64,000 nt of DNA from Candidatus Nitrososphaera evergladensis SR1 (GTDB lineage Archaea; Thermoproteota; Nitrososphaeria; Nitrososphaerales; Nitrososphaeraceae), in assembly GCF_000730285.1 (NCBI RefSeq), contig NZ_CP007174.1:2232001-2296000 (forward strand), given 5' to 3'. The stretch's first letter is position 1. Each line of letters starts with the position of its first letter. The position numbers were made by a program, and so were the translations under genes. This document shows positions 24,583 to 33,720 of the stretch, in pieces. The notes under the pieces are model-generated. The model saw only the letters and a list, made by a program, of their open reading frames with translations. It was not told the DNA's origin and made no database searches.

Positions 24583-25551
24583 CTAGCAGCCGTTCCGGCG
24601 GGCCCAGTCCTTGCTTGAGAACTCGCTCGTACTGCATTGCTTCTTGTCTAGCTGCACAAGCTTGCTGTCTAGCAGCTCTTGGTTGAGGTTGTGCGAAGAG
24701 CAGTAGACCTCTCCGACGAGGTTCTTGCCATTTACCTTCTTTGAATCGTCCTGATCTACAAGCACGCTACTTCCAAAGCACAGGTTTCGCGTGTACGAGA
24801 CGGCTTTGTCGTAGTTCTTGTCACTCCTTGCAGGCGCCTTTGTAAGCGAGAGGTCGACTTTGTACCTTTCCTTGCCCACCTGGATGTACAGGGTATCAGG
24901 GTCGGCTATTGTCACGCCTATTCCTTCGACGCACCTGCCCGAACACTTGGCGCTTGAAGAAGCGCTTGCCTGTTGCTGTCCTCCACCATTGTTGCTGCTA
25001 CTGCCGCCGTCCGATGCCTGAGAACTGGACGCAGGCTTGATTGCAGGAGAATTAAATGCGCCCTTTGTTTGTTCCTTGAACTTCCACTCACTTCCGCCGT
25101 CTGGCACGCGCTGCCACGTTTGCGAGTCGTCGTTTCGGTCCACGAGCGAGGGCGTCTTGTCTGCCACCCGGCCAGATCCGTCAATCAGGGAGATAGATTC
25201 GGCGCTGTTGTAGAGCTTTTCGCCGCTTATCGCAAGGACGTAGAAGTTGCCGGCGCCTATCGTAGTCCCTGCCGGGATGGATATCGTGACTGGCTTGAAC
25301 GAGGTCTTGACCTTGAAATTGCCTATTGAAACGGCACTTGAGGTAGGGTTGTACAGCTCGACCCATTCGCCCTTGCTGTCGTTGCCCTTGGGGTTCAACT
25401 CTACCTCGTTTATGACGACACTTGTAGTAGTAGTAGGAGACTGAGCGTATACGCTAGCAACGACAAGGCCCATGCTGCCAACCCCGCTGACAGCCACAAG
25501 GCCAGCCAACAACAGCCCCACAAAGAGGCCGGATTTACTGGTGGTAGCCAT
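24583..25551 (-). CDS. Exported lamin-tail and nuclease-like protein
   Basis: A 322-residue exported protein. A signal peptide ends near VYAQS. A lamin-tail domain (about residues 43-150) follows, marked by VVINEVELNPKG, EWVELYNPTS and IPAGTTIGAGNFYVL. After a Ser/Gly/Gln linker (about 165-200) comes a staphylococcal-nuclease-like domain (IADPDTLYIQVG, KNLVGEVYCSSHNLNQELLDS). The three usual nuclease catalytic residues (Arg, Glu, Arg) appear lost: the first arginine position is lysine-like and the later one reads NGKN. It may bind nucleic acid or cell-surface ligands rather than cut. Six cysteines suggest disulfides. Confidence 0.82.
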   Translation of the reverse strand: MATTSKSGLFVGLLLAGLVAVSGVGSMGLVVASVYAQSPTTTTSVVINEVELNPKGNDSKGEWVELYNPTSSAVSIGNFKVKTSFKPVTISIPAGTTIGAGNFYVLAISGEKLYNSAESISLIDGSGRVADKTPSLVDRNDDSQTWQRVPDGGSEWKFKEQTKGAFNSPAIKPASSSQASDGGSSSNNGGGQQQASASSSAKCSGRCVEGIGVTIADPDTLYIQVGKERYKVDLSLTKAPARSDKNYDKAVSYTRNLCFGSSVLVDQDDSKKVNGKNLVGEVYCSSHNLNQELLDSKLVQLDKKQCSTSEFSSKDWARRNGC

Positions 25552-25612
25552 TAAGGATACGTGCTACCTTTCCCCACCCCCTACGCTATATTAACACTTG
25601 TGAATACAGTCT

Positions 25613-25837
25613 CTAGTTCCGGTAAAGTTTTCTATTTGCATAGGCGCGCTTTAGCCTGCTCAGGCCAAATGCGAGAAGCGCCACTGCGGCAATAGCAATT
25701 ACTGCTTGGACGGCAGAGACGGCTATCCTCGGGCTTCCTTTCATTGCGATATCAAGCGGGGCTATGGCAAGGACGAGAAACGCCGAGACGGCCAGCACCA
25801 TGACCCACATTGCCACGATAAAGAGCTCAAGCCCCAT
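25613..25837 (-). CDS. Small two-helix membrane protein
   Basis: A 74-residue protein with two membrane helices (LFIVAMWVMVLAVSAFLVLAI and VSAVQAVIAIAAVALLAFGL) and a basic tail (RLKRAYANRKLYRN) on the cytoplasmic side. It starts 5 bases after the sugar-phosphate transferase gene, so it probably belongs to that operon. Function unknown; it may support membrane sugar-lipid synthesis. Confidence 0.6.
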   Translation of the reverse strand: MGLELFIVAMWVMVLAVSAFLVLAIAPLDIAMKGSPRIAVSAVQAVIAIAAVALLAFGLSRLKRAYANRKLYRN

Positions 25838-25842
25838 ATGCC

Positions 25843-26862
25843 TTATTTCACGACCACCATGAGAAAGTAGTACTGGATTGCAATCGTGGCAAACGCAAGG
25901 AGAGCAGAAAACATTGAGAGCCAGAATATCTTTTGCGCCACCTCTTTCTCGGAAAGCGGCCCGTCTGCAAGTATGAGGCGCACCAGCGTCGCCGGGGCCG
26001 CCTTGTCTAGTGAGGGGGCAAGCTTGTAGTCGTCAAGGAGCGCAACCGGCCGGGCCTTTACCTGCCGGTGCTCCACTATGCGCTTGACGCTAGAGAGGAA
26101 TAGGAACGAGTTGACCACCGCCGGTAGGAGGGCGACCACGCCTATTATCTCGGCCCTGCCGGCTATGGCAAGGGCGCCGTACATGGCGCCAAGGAGGAGC
26201 GTCCCAGAGTCGCCAGGGAATATCTTGCTTGGATACTTGTGGAACTTGAAAAACGCTATCGATGCAAAGAAAAGTGGAAGCCCGGCAAGGAAGACGTCTA
26301 AACTCCCAAAAATCGCAATTGCCGCAAGGAGAGGCACCGTGGCTATTGCAACGAACCCGCTTGCCACGCCGTTTAGGACGTCGATGGAATTGACGGTGTT
26401 GCCCGCTATGGGAATTATGACGAGTATCAGCGGGATGTATAGCAGCGGTATGAACGCGCTGCCAAAAACAAGGTTCAGGCTGTTGGCGTGCGCGCCAAGC
26501 ACGATTATCGGCACGGCGGCTGCGATGAGCGCCACGGGCTTGAACCAGCCGGGCATGACCTTCTTGTCGTCGACATAGCCTACTACAAACGCTATCACGG
26601 TTGCGGCAAGGATGGCAAGGACCGCATAGTTTGTAGTGACTGCAAAGAGCACGAGCTCTGCCGCAGCGATGCCTATCATCAGCACCGGCCCGGCGGGGCG
26701 GGGCACAGATGGCTTGCCGGGCTTGTGGTAGTCCTGCACCACGCTCCCTTTTGCCACAAGCGACCTTATCGCAAGAGGCGTCAGGAAATACACCGCAAGA
26801 AATGATATTGCAGATACTATTGCGGCGTACGCAAGCGCCTCATAGCCAACTGCAGCAATCAC
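25843..26862 (-). CDS. MraY/GPT-type sugar-1-phosphate transferase
   Basis: A 339-residue membrane enzyme with about ten helices. Motifs of the polyprenyl-phosphate sugar-1-phosphate transferase family are present: the early HKPGKPSVPRPAGP, the DD pair in VGYVDDKKVMPG, NTVNSIDVLNG, and FPGDSGTLLLGA. It would move a UDP-activated sugar phosphate to dolichyl phosphate, the first step of N-glycan assembly. The start overlaps the end of hel308 by four bases. No other glycosylation gene is near. Confidence 0.9.
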   Translation of the reverse strand: MIAAVGYEALAYAAIVSAISFLAVYFLTPLAIRSLVAKGSVVQDYHKPGKPSVPRPAGPVLMIGIAAAELVLFAVTTNYAVLAILAATVIAFVVGYVDDKKVMPGWFKPVALIAAAVPIIVLGAHANSLNLVFGSAFIPLLYIPLILVIIPIAGNTVNSIDVLNGVASGFVAIATVPLLAAIAIFGSLDVFLAGLPLFFASIAFFKFHKYPSKIFPGDSGTLLLGAMYGALAIAGRAEIIGVVALLPAVVNSFLFLSSVKRIVEHRQVKARPVALLDDYKLAPSLDKAAPATLVRLILADGPLSEKEVAQKIFWLSMFSALLAFATIAIQYYFLMVVVK

Positions 26863-28997
26863 TGCGTTTGTCTCCTTGCTAGCTGCGCTTTTATCTTTTC
26901 GGCTACCGCCGGTCCAATTTTTGGTATGGACGCCAGTTTTGCCTGCGGAGCCTTGGCCACCTTTGGCACGTCGGTCAGGCCTGCGTTGTAAAGCGCCCTT
27001 GCGCGCACGCGGCCCACCCCTTCAAGGGCGACAAGCGAGATGAGCTCGTCCTTTATGCCGTAGCGAATGCGCGTCCGGAGCGCGTACAGATCAGAGAGCA
27101 TATCCTCGCGCCCCAGAAGCTTGGCCACCTCGTACAGCGAGTAGGCAAGCCATTCGCCGGTCTCGACCATCCTGTGCATGTCCCCCGGCTCAACCCCCAT
27201 CCTGTCTCCAAGCACCCTGTCGCCGGCTTCTTCCATCCACTCGGCAAGCGCCCAAAAGCTCCTTGAGCAGTCGTACTCGCTAATGTCGTACAGCAGTTCG
27301 CCGCGCCTTTCCTGCAAGAGCAGGCTAACTTCGTCAGGGTCTTTTTTGCGAAGCGAGAGTTTCGGGTAAAAGTCAGGGCTCTGCGTGACAAGGTGCAAAA
27401 AGCCAAGCGTGCGCTTGCGCCTCCCCTTTTCTGCCCTGTTCAGAGCGTCGCGAAAGTCCACTGCAGTCTGCGGGTCTATGTACAAAAGCGACGTGCGCTT
27501 GCCAAACTCGGTTGCTATGTAGCGCTCGTTTCTTGCCTTGACAAGCTCTTCGGATTCTAAATATTCGAGCGCCGACTCGACCTTGAACTGGACCGTGGCG
27601 CTTCTGTATTGCCGGGCAAAGAGCGTGCTTGCAAACACCTCCAGAATCTCTGGCTTTTTCATGCCCGGCACCGACGCTATTGTCGAGAGGAGGTGGAACC
27701 TTATCGCCCTGTCGCCGGCCAGCTGCGACCGCAGGGGCTCGGGCGTGCCAAGTACATAGTGGTCATAGATTTCGTCTCCGTTTGTTGCTGTTGTTGATTC
27801 AGCGACAATGATGGCCTCGCCGGCGGTGTCGTACTTGGGCCTGCCGGCCCTGCCGCACAGTTGTTTGTACTCCATGACGCTTATCGGCACGTTTCCCCCG
27901 TACTCGGCGTCATAGCGCAGGATGCTTGCCACCACCACTCTTCGCGCAGGCAGGTTCACGCCTGCCGCAAGCGTCGGGGTCGCAGTCAACAATTTCACGA
28001 TGCCTGCCTTGAACGACTCTTCAACTATCTTGCGGCTGGAAGGCGCAAGGCCGGCGTGGTGGAACGCGACCCCTTTTCCCACGAGCTGCGCCAGAGTCCG
28101 CGTGAGCTCGGCGTCGTCGCCCTTGTCAAGGATCTCAGCCGACGCCTTTGCGGCAAGCTCTCTGGCTCCCTTGTCAAGGCGCTTGTACACGCCCTCTGCA
28201 GCCTTTGCCGCAAGCGACGATGCCCTCTTCCTCGTTTCTGCAAATATCAGCGCCTGGCCGCCGTTGTCAAGCGCGTCGATTGCAAGGTCGACCGACGCGG
28301 ACGTTCCGGCAGTCTGCACCCGGAAGGTCCGGCCGTCACCCATTCGCACGCTTCCATACTCATAGACGCCCTCTACAAGCTTTGTTGGACGCCAGCAGCT
28401 TTCAACAAGAGTGCACGACAGCCAGTCGGATATTTCATCGGCGTTTGACACGGTGGCGGAAAGCGCGACTATTTGCGCATCTGAATACAGCTTGCGTATC
28501 CTTGTAAGCATCATCTCAAGCGTGGGCCCGCGCTCCCTGTCTCCGATGAGGTGGACCTCGTCGGCCACAAACAGCCCCACCTCGCCAAGCCACCCCACTC
28601 CGTGCCTAAAGAGCGTGTCCATCTTTTCATTTGTAAGCACTATAACATCGGCAAACGCAAGCTCTTTGCCGGACGAGTCATAGTCGCCGGTTGCCACCAT
28701 CACCTTTGCCTTTCTGCCAAGGCCGAGATCAATGCCTTCAAGCGCCTTTAGGTCTGACGCCTTTTCGCTTGCAAGCGCCCGAAGAGGCGTCAGGTACACC
28801 GCCTTTTTGCTCCTCTGCAGGGTTCTTGCTATCGCCATCATTGCGACAAGCGTCTTGCCGCTTGCCGTCGGCGTCGTGACAAGCACGTTTTTCCCATCAA
28901 GGATACCTGCGGCCATCGCCTTTTCCTGCGGCGGGTACAATGACTCGTAACCGAGGCTGCCAAGGATGGCCTTTATCGTGTCAGGTATGGTCTGCAT
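26859..28997 (-). CDS. hel308: Hel308-type DNA helicase
   Basis: A 712-residue superfamily 2 helicase of the Ski2/Hel308 group. TPTASGKT is motif I, ADEVHLIGDRERG motif II, LSATVSN motif III, and GRAGRPKYD motif VI. A winged helix, a ratchet domain and a C-terminal helix-hairpin-helix (LVALEGVGRVRARALYNAG, IPKIGPAVAEKI) complete the fold. Hel308 unwinds lagging strands at stalled forks. It is downstream of mcm and a metalloprotease gene on the same strand, which puts three replication-repair genes together. Confidence 0.94.
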   Translation of the reverse strand: MQTIPDTIKAILGSLGYESLYPPQEKAMAAGILDGKNVLVTTPTASGKTLVAMMAIARTLQRSKKAVYLTPLRALASEKASDLKALEGIDLGLGRKAKVMVATGDYDSSGKELAFADVIVLTNEKMDTLFRHGVGWLGEVGLFVADEVHLIGDRERGPTLEMMLTRIRKLYSDAQIVALSATVSNADEISDWLSCTLVESCWRPTKLVEGVYEYGSVRMGDGRTFRVQTAGTSASVDLAIDALDNGGQALIFAETRKRASSLAAKAAEGVYKRLDKGARELAAKASAEILDKGDDAELTRTLAQLVGKGVAFHHAGLAPSSRKIVEESFKAGIVKLLTATPTLAAGVNLPARRVVVASILRYDAEYGGNVPISVMEYKQLCGRAGRPKYDTAGEAIIVAESTTATNGDEIYDHYVLGTPEPLRSQLAGDRAIRFHLLSTIASVPGMKKPEILEVFASTLFARQYRSATVQFKVESALEYLESEELVKARNERYIATEFGKRTSLLYIDPQTAVDFRDALNRAEKGRRKRTLGFLHLVTQSPDFYPKLSLRKKDPDEVSLLLQERRGELLYDISEYDCSRSFWALAEWMEEAGDRVLGDRMGVEPGDMHRMVETGEWLAYSLYEVAKLLGREDMLSDLYALRTRIRYGIKDELISLVALEGVGRVRARALYNAGLTDVPKVAKAPQAKLASIPKIGPAVAEKIKAQLARRQTQ

Positions 28998-29029
28998 CGC
29001 GGCTTGTGGGTGTTATAGCGTGCCGTGTT

Positions 29030-29500
29030 TTATTTTAAGTGTCGCAGTTCTCCTGAAAGCCACTTTATGTAATTTCGCTCCGTCCTGCGCACACCTATTG
29101 CCCGCTCGCACAGAGCCTTTGCCTGCACCCTGTTGCGCAGCCATCGCTCCCGGTGCCAGTGGCGCAGGAGATAGTATGGCTGCTCGTCAAGCATCTCAGC
29201 AGGCAGGCGGGCCACAGCCCAAATGTCGCAGGCTTTTTCTCCGTGCGGAACGCCGTCGCTTCCCTGCAAAAGATGCGTCAGCTCGTGCGCAATGGTCATG
29301 CGGCCGACGTTTGGCTGCAGCGAAATTTGCTTTGGAGTTGTCCATCCCCGCGCCGTGCCTAAAAGCCGCATTCCTTTTCGGATGTAGCCGCATTTTATGT
29401 CGTGTTCTGCAAGCTCGGGAAACAATCCATAGACTTTTAGTACCCGCTCTTGAAACTCGCCGGAAAACTTGGCCTCTGCTACCCGCGTGAACCTGAGCAA
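29030..29500 (-). CDS. HExxH zinc protease, SprT-like
   Basis: A 156-residue single-domain protein. TIAHELTHLLQG contains the zinc motif HELTH at residues 72-76. Ten residues later comes HGEKACDIWAVAR, which offers either H86 (as in SprT/SPRTN, HG..F..W) or E88 (as in ImmA/IrrE, E..A..wA) as third ligand. A strand before the helix (KQISLQP) fits both. The C-terminus is basic (RHWHRERWLRNRVQ), suited to DNA binding. It starts 2 bases after the mcm stop and ends 32 bases before hel308. A role in removing DNA-protein crosslinks at forks is inferred. Confidence 0.78.
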   Translation of the reverse strand: MLRFTRVAEAKFSGEFQERVLKVYGLFPELAEHDIKCGYIRKGMRLLGTARGWTTPKQISLQPNVGRMTIAHELTHLLQGSDGVPHGEKACDIWAVARLPAEMLDEQPYYLLRHWHRERWLRNRVQAKALCERAIGVRRTERNYIKWLSGELRHLK

Positions 29501-29502
29501 GC

Positions 29503-31578
29503 CTAGGCTTTGGCCCAGAACCCCGGCCTTCTTTCGTATATCCTGCCTTCGCGGTTGAACTTGCTTATCTGCGACCTTGCCTCCTCGTCGGTGAACCTGC
29601 CTGTTTTCACAAGCTCGGCCACGAGGTTCTTGTCCTCAACCTCGTTGTTGTCCGGGCCGGACAGGCCGTTGAACACCTCCATGAACAGTTTCTGCTTTGA
29701 CACCTCGCTCTGCGGCTTGCCGTACAGGACGCCGACGTCCATCTTGCCGGTGTTGACGTCAACTCCGGCGGTCTTTAGCATCTGGTCGACAAGGTAAATC
29801 GCGCGCTTGGCGTCGTCTGCGTCCACCCTGTCCTTGAGAAGCAGCCTTGCGCGAGCGGTGGCAAGCCTTACCAGACCTTCAAGCTGCCTCGGAGTGACCG
29901 TGATCATGCCCTCCGACTCGGCTTTTCTCATGTCCATGTAGTAGCTTCTGATGATGTCTATGGCCTCAGAGGTGAGCCCCGGCTCTATGCGCTTTGCGTA
30001 CGTCAAATACTTTGAAAACAGGTCGATGTCAATTGCGGGCTTGGCCGCGTGCGTAACGTCCTTGTGGATTTCAAGTATGTGGCTTGCAATCAGGTTGTCC
30101 TTGTCTTTTTCCGGTATGTCCCGGACTATGAATATCAGGTCAAACCTTGTCAACAGCGGCACAGGCAGGTTCACGTTTTCCGTGATGTTCTTGTACGGGT
30201 CGTACTTGCCGTACATCGGGTTTGCGGCTGAAAGTATCGACGTCCTTGCGTTCAGCGTTGCAACGATACCACCCTTTGCGACCGAGCAGGTCTGCTGCTC
30301 CATAACCTCGTGCAGCGCCGAGCGGTCTTCGGGCTTTATCTTGTCAAACTCGTCGATGCATACGAGGCCCTGGTCGCCCAAAACGACTGCGCCTGCCTCA
30401 AGCATCATTATCCCGGACTTGTCTCGGATAACAGCAGCTGTGAGTCCGGCAGCGGTAGAACCTCTGCCCGACGTATACAGTCCTCTGGGAGCGATTTTTG
30501 CGGCAAACTTTAACATCTCTGATTTTGCAGTTCCAGGATCCCCGACAAGGAGCACGTTGATGTCTCCCCTGCGGGTCGAGCCGTCTTCCAGTTTTTTGGT
30601 GACAGAGCCGACTATCAAAAGCAGAATGGATTCTTTGATGACTTCCTGCCCGTAGATGTGCGGCGCAAAAGACGCGACCAGTTTTTCATAGGCGTCAGGC
30701 TTGCTGCCTATAGTCTGTATCTGGCGTTCATCTTCGGTGCTTATCGCTATCCTTTCCACCGTACGGGTGTCCTTACTCCCCGCCCTGCCTCCCAGGTACT
30801 CGATGTTGTTTCCTTCCATGCGCAGGCGGAAGAGGCTGGTCTTGGCCTGCGGAGCCATCTGCTCCTGCTCGATGCGTATGATGCCTGTCAGCATTATCCT
30901 GTCGCCGGGCCTGCACTGGTCCACGAGGTCGCCCATCACGGTGACTTCGACATAGTGCGGCAGCTGCCCTGCGGGCAAATCTTCTGGAAGCTCTTGCAGG
31001 CGCACCATCTGGAAGTCGATGAATATGCTGTTTTCCGGGTCCATGTCGAGTTCTTTTTCGCCGCACGCAATGCATTTTGAAGGCTTTTTCAGCACGAGGC
31101 CCTTTAGCGTCGCTTCAGTGACGGCGTTGCAGTTTGTGCACTTGTAGGCCACCTTTTTTGCAAGCGGCTTGACCTCAGACGAGCGCACGACCATCCCAGA
31201 CACGCTCACGAGTTTGTCGATAAGGTCGGCGTTTATGTCCCGGAGCCCTTTCTGGACCGTATAGTTGCCTATCCTGACCTTTATCCTGTCGTGGATTTCC
31301 TGCTCGTAGTCGTGGTGTATCTCGCGCAGGATTGCAAGCGCGGCTTCATTGAACGCCCCAAGCATCTCGTCAGGCTTGTGCGTCAGCTGCTTTGCCAGGT
31401 CGGGGTTGTACGAGTCAAAGTCGATGTAGTCGACTACAAGCGACTGGGCGCCGGACGCCATCATGTTGTTTATGCGATCGAAATAGCGGTAGTTACCTTC
31501 CCTGTCCTTGAACGCCTGCAGGAACTCTTTGAGGTTGTCTGCAAGAGCGGCAGACGTTGCCTGCTGTTGCTCAGCCAA
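29503..31578 (-). CDS. mcm: Replicative helicase MCM
   Basis: A 691-residue MCM subunit, the motor of the archaeal replisome. The N-terminal domain has a zinc site (CTNCN and CIACG) at about residues 147-175. The AAA+ part has Walker A GDPGTAKSE, Walker B VCIDEFDK and the arginine finger LTRFDLIF. A C-terminal winged helix follows. The start overlaps the end of the GINS gene by eight bases, so the pair is co-translated. Length fits thaumarchaeal MCM. Confidence 0.97.
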   Translation of the reverse strand: MAEQQQATSAALADNLKEFLQAFKDREGNYRYFDRINNMMASGAQSLVVDYIDFDSYNPDLAKQLTHKPDEMLGAFNEAALAILREIHHDYEQEIHDRIKVRIGNYTVQKGLRDINADLIDKLVSVSGMVVRSSEVKPLAKKVAYKCTNCNAVTEATLKGLVLKKPSKCIACGEKELDMDPENSIFIDFQMVRLQELPEDLPAGQLPHYVEVTVMGDLVDQCRPGDRIMLTGIIRIEQEQMAPQAKTSLFRLRMEGNNIEYLGGRAGSKDTRTVERIAISTEDERQIQTIGSKPDAYEKLVASFAPHIYGQEVIKESILLLIVGSVTKKLEDGSTRRGDINVLLVGDPGTAKSEMLKFAAKIAPRGLYTSGRGSTAAGLTAAVIRDKSGIMMLEAGAVVLGDQGLVCIDEFDKIKPEDRSALHEVMEQQTCSVAKGGIVATLNARTSILSAANPMYGKYDPYKNITENVNLPVPLLTRFDLIFIVRDIPEKDKDNLIASHILEIHKDVTHAAKPAIDIDLFSKYLTYAKRIEPGLTSEAIDIIRSYYMDMRKAESEGMITVTPRQLEGLVRLATARARLLLKDRVDADDAKRAIYLVDQMLKTAGVDVNTGKMDVGVLYGKPQSEVSKQKLFMEVFNGLSGPDNNEVEDKNLVAELVKTGRFTDEEARSQISKFNREGRIYERRPGFWAKA

Positions 31579-32110
31579 ACTTTTTCAAAACACCTCTCTT
31601 GAATTTCGTCGACGCCTCGTGTATGGTGCGGTACAGCTCTTTTTCCTCCGCCGCCAGCCTTCCTTCCAGCTCTGCCGACAGGGGCGAAGCGGCTGCAAGT
31701 TTCACGATCTTTTCAAGCCGCGACGCGACAAACGTGTTTAGCGATACCGCCAGATTTTCGCGCTCTCGCTCCCTCAGCGTGTCAAGGTGGTCGTTTACCC
31801 GCACGTAAAAGTCAATGTCGATGCCCGACAGGTCGTGCGGCCTTGCAATGCGCTCTCTGTTCAGGGTCCTTGAAATATAGCCGGCGATGTCGTTTGACTG
31901 GATCTCTATTGCGCCCTGCTCTGAAAGGATCTTTGCTACCCAGCGCGGAAGCGAAGACATGTCGCCCTCTTTGGCGTCGATTGCCACTGCGCCCACTGCC
32001 AGCTTGACGTCCCGCTTGTAGGATATCCGAACTTCCTCGTTCATGTAGCCGACGTGGTAGGCGTCCTGTATAGCTTCAATCCTGCTGTCGGCGGCTGGCG
32101 AATCGGCCAT
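31571..32110 (-). CDS. GINS complex subunit, probably Gins23
   Basis: A 179-residue protein from ATG 32110. Its order is a small beta domain (VKLAVGAVAIDAKEGDMSSLP, RWVAKILSEQGAIEI) followed by the helical domain (FYVRVNDHLDTLRERERENL). Beta-then-helical is the arrangement of Psf2/Psf3-like Gins23, not of Gins51. GINS couples MCM to Cdc45/GAN in the replicative helicase. It starts the mcm operon. An upstream TTG or ATG at 32206 would add 32 residues with no GINS resemblance. Confidence 0.8.
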   Translation of the reverse strand: MADSPAADSRIEAIQDAYHVGYMNEEVRISYKRDVKLAVGAVAIDAKEGDMSSLPRWVAKILSEQGAIEIQSNDIAGYISRTLNRERIARPHDLSGIDIDFYVRVNDHLDTLRERERENLAVSLNTFVASRLEKIVKLAAASPLSAELEGRLAAEEKELYRTIHEASTKFKRGVLKKFG

Positions 32111-32269
32111 GTTGGCAAATTGTAAAAGCTGGTGTTCAGTTATATCTTTTGTTAGAACGATTTTAGCTGAGCTCTCAGCTAGCTTGCGCGAGCTCTTGTA
32201 AGACAAGCTTTTTTCTCGCAGGCAAGAGCAGCAATCTATTAATCCTTTGCAGGGGCTGAAAAGGGCTGT

Positions 32270-33280
32270 TTGTCAGTAACAACAAAAAAGAGCGACCTTG
32301 CCAACCTGATGTGGACAGAGAAATACAGGCCGCAAAAGCTGGATGAAGTTGTCGATCAAAAGGACATTATCAAGGGCATTTCAAACCTCATCAAAGGACG
32401 CGATCTTCCGCACATGCTGTTTTCCGGTCCTGCCGGCGTGGGCAAGACCACAGCCGCGCTCTGTATAGTAAAGGAACTGTTTGGAGAAAGCTGGAGGGAC
32501 AACGTGCTCCAGCTCAACGCGTCTGACGAGCGTGGCATAAAGATGGTGCGCGAAAAAGTCAAAGAGTTTACGAGGTGGGGCTCCCCAACAGGCGAGCAAG
32601 AAACAAAAGAGCTCTTCAAGATAATAATCCTGGACGAGGCCGACGAGATGACGTCAGAGGCGCAGACTGCTCTGCGCAGGATGATGGAAGACGGCGCAAG
32701 GACGACGCGCTTTATCATTATTTGCAACTATTTGTCGCAGATAATCGAGCCCATACAGAGCAGGTGCGTCGTTTTCAGGTTCACGCGCCTGCCAAGGGAA
32801 GCCGTGCTTGAGCACATGGAAGAGATTGCCAAAAAAGAAGGGGCGAAGTATGACGAAAAGGCACTTGTACACATCTACGACGCCACCGGAGGTGACATGC
32901 GCCACTCGATAAACATCATGCAGGCAGCCGCAGGCATGGGCGCGATAAACTCTGCCAACGTGACTTCTGCCATAGGGCTTTCAGGCAGGTCCAAGGTGGG
33001 CGACGTGGTAAAGCTTGCCCTTGCCGGCAAGTTCAACGAGGCCCGCGCAAAACTGCTGGAACTGACGCAGGTGTACGGCATGTCTGAAGGTGACTTTATG
33101 AAGTATGCAAGCCAGGAGGCGTACGAAATGAAGCTGGAAAACCCCGGCGAGTTTGCAGAGATTATGGCAGAATACGACTATAGGCTTGCATCGGGCGCGC
33201 ACCCCGAGATACAGATGGCCGCGCTCTTGGCGCAGCTGGGAAAACTTGGCGGCAGCAGTAGCAGTAGCAAGAAAGATTAG
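32270..33280 (+). CDS. rfcS: Replication factor C small subunit
   Basis: A 336-residue clamp-loader ATPase. MWTEKYRPQKLDEVV opens the domain; Walker A is SGPAGVGKTTAA, Walker B ILDEADEMT, and the arginine finger is SRC in EPIQSRCVVFRF. With RfcL (61385 here) it forms the pentamer that opens the PCNA ring. It is transcribed away from the GINS-mcm cluster across a short divergent region. Start is TTG, about 60 bases past the nearest plausible promoter. The last residues are a serine run. Confidence 0.96.
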   Translation: MSVTTKKSDLANLMWTEKYRPQKLDEVVDQKDIIKGISNLIKGRDLPHMLFSGPAGVGKTTAALCIVKELFGESWRDNVLQLNASDERGIKMVREKVKEFTRWGSPTGEQETKELFKIIILDEADEMTSEAQTALRRMMEDGARTTRFIIICNYLSQIIEPIQSRCVVFRFTRLPREAVLEHMEEIAKKEGAKYDEKALVHIYDATGGDMRHSINIMQAAAGMGAINSANVTSAIGLSGRSKVGDVVKLALAGKFNEARAKLLELTQVYGMSEGDFMKYASQEAYEMKLENPGEFAEIMAEYDYRLASGAHPEIQMAALLAQLGKLGGSSSSSKKD

Positions 33281-33283
33281 TTA

Positions 33284-33556
33284 TTAGTACTCTTCCTCAA
33301 ACTCTTCGCCCGACTCTTCTTCCTCTACTTCCTCAAAGTCCTCTTCAAGTTCCTCGCGCTCTTCTGCGCTCTTGTATGGAAGGTCGGCCTCGCCGAGTGC
33401 ACCGCAGACAGGGCATTTGAACTCTATTGTCTGGCCCTCCAGGTCGAGAGGGAACTCCTTCTGGAATACCTCGTCGCACTTTGAGCACACTAGCGTAGTC
33501 TGTATGTTGTCCTGGCTGAACTTGTGTGCCTGCACCCGGAAAGAAGTATTGGCCAA
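33284..33556 (-). CDS. Zinc-ribbon protein with acidic tail
   Basis: A 90-residue protein. A zinc ribbon (CSKC at about 24-27, CPVC at about 48-51) sits between a polar N-terminus and an acidic tail of about 25 residues, mostly Glu (EREELEEDFEEVEEEE). A TATA box lies before it on the minus strand (near 33583-33594, CTTATAAAAA). Acidic tails of this sort often mimic DNA or bind basic proteins. No family is recognised. It is convergent with rfcS. Confidence 0.75.
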   Translation of the reverse strand: MANTSFRVQAHKFSQDNIQTTLVCSKCDEVFQKEFPLDLEGQTIEFKCPVCGALGEADLPYKSAEEREELEEDFEEVEEEESGEEFEEEY

Positions 33557-33644
33557 TATTCGACTTGGTATTGGATAGCTGCTTTTTTATAAGCGTTCTC
33601 GTCCTCGTCTCTGTTCGCCTGTACAGGAAGGCAGGTCAGCATGG

Positions 33645-33682
33645 ACTTACCAGATAAGGTTGCAATGACGTACTTGGTAAGT
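33645..33682. repeat. Inverted repeat before the pirin gene (ACTTACCA / TGGTAAGT)
   Basis: Two perfect 8-base arms, 22 bases apart, lie just upstream of the TTAAATAT box (33697-33704) of the pirin gene. They have the shape of a regulator binding site. A separate 10-base palindrome CCTGTACAGG is at 33619-33628. Confidence 0.45.
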
Positions 33683-33720
33683 TATTACTACTGTAGTTAA
33701 ATATCCTGGCTCCCATTATA

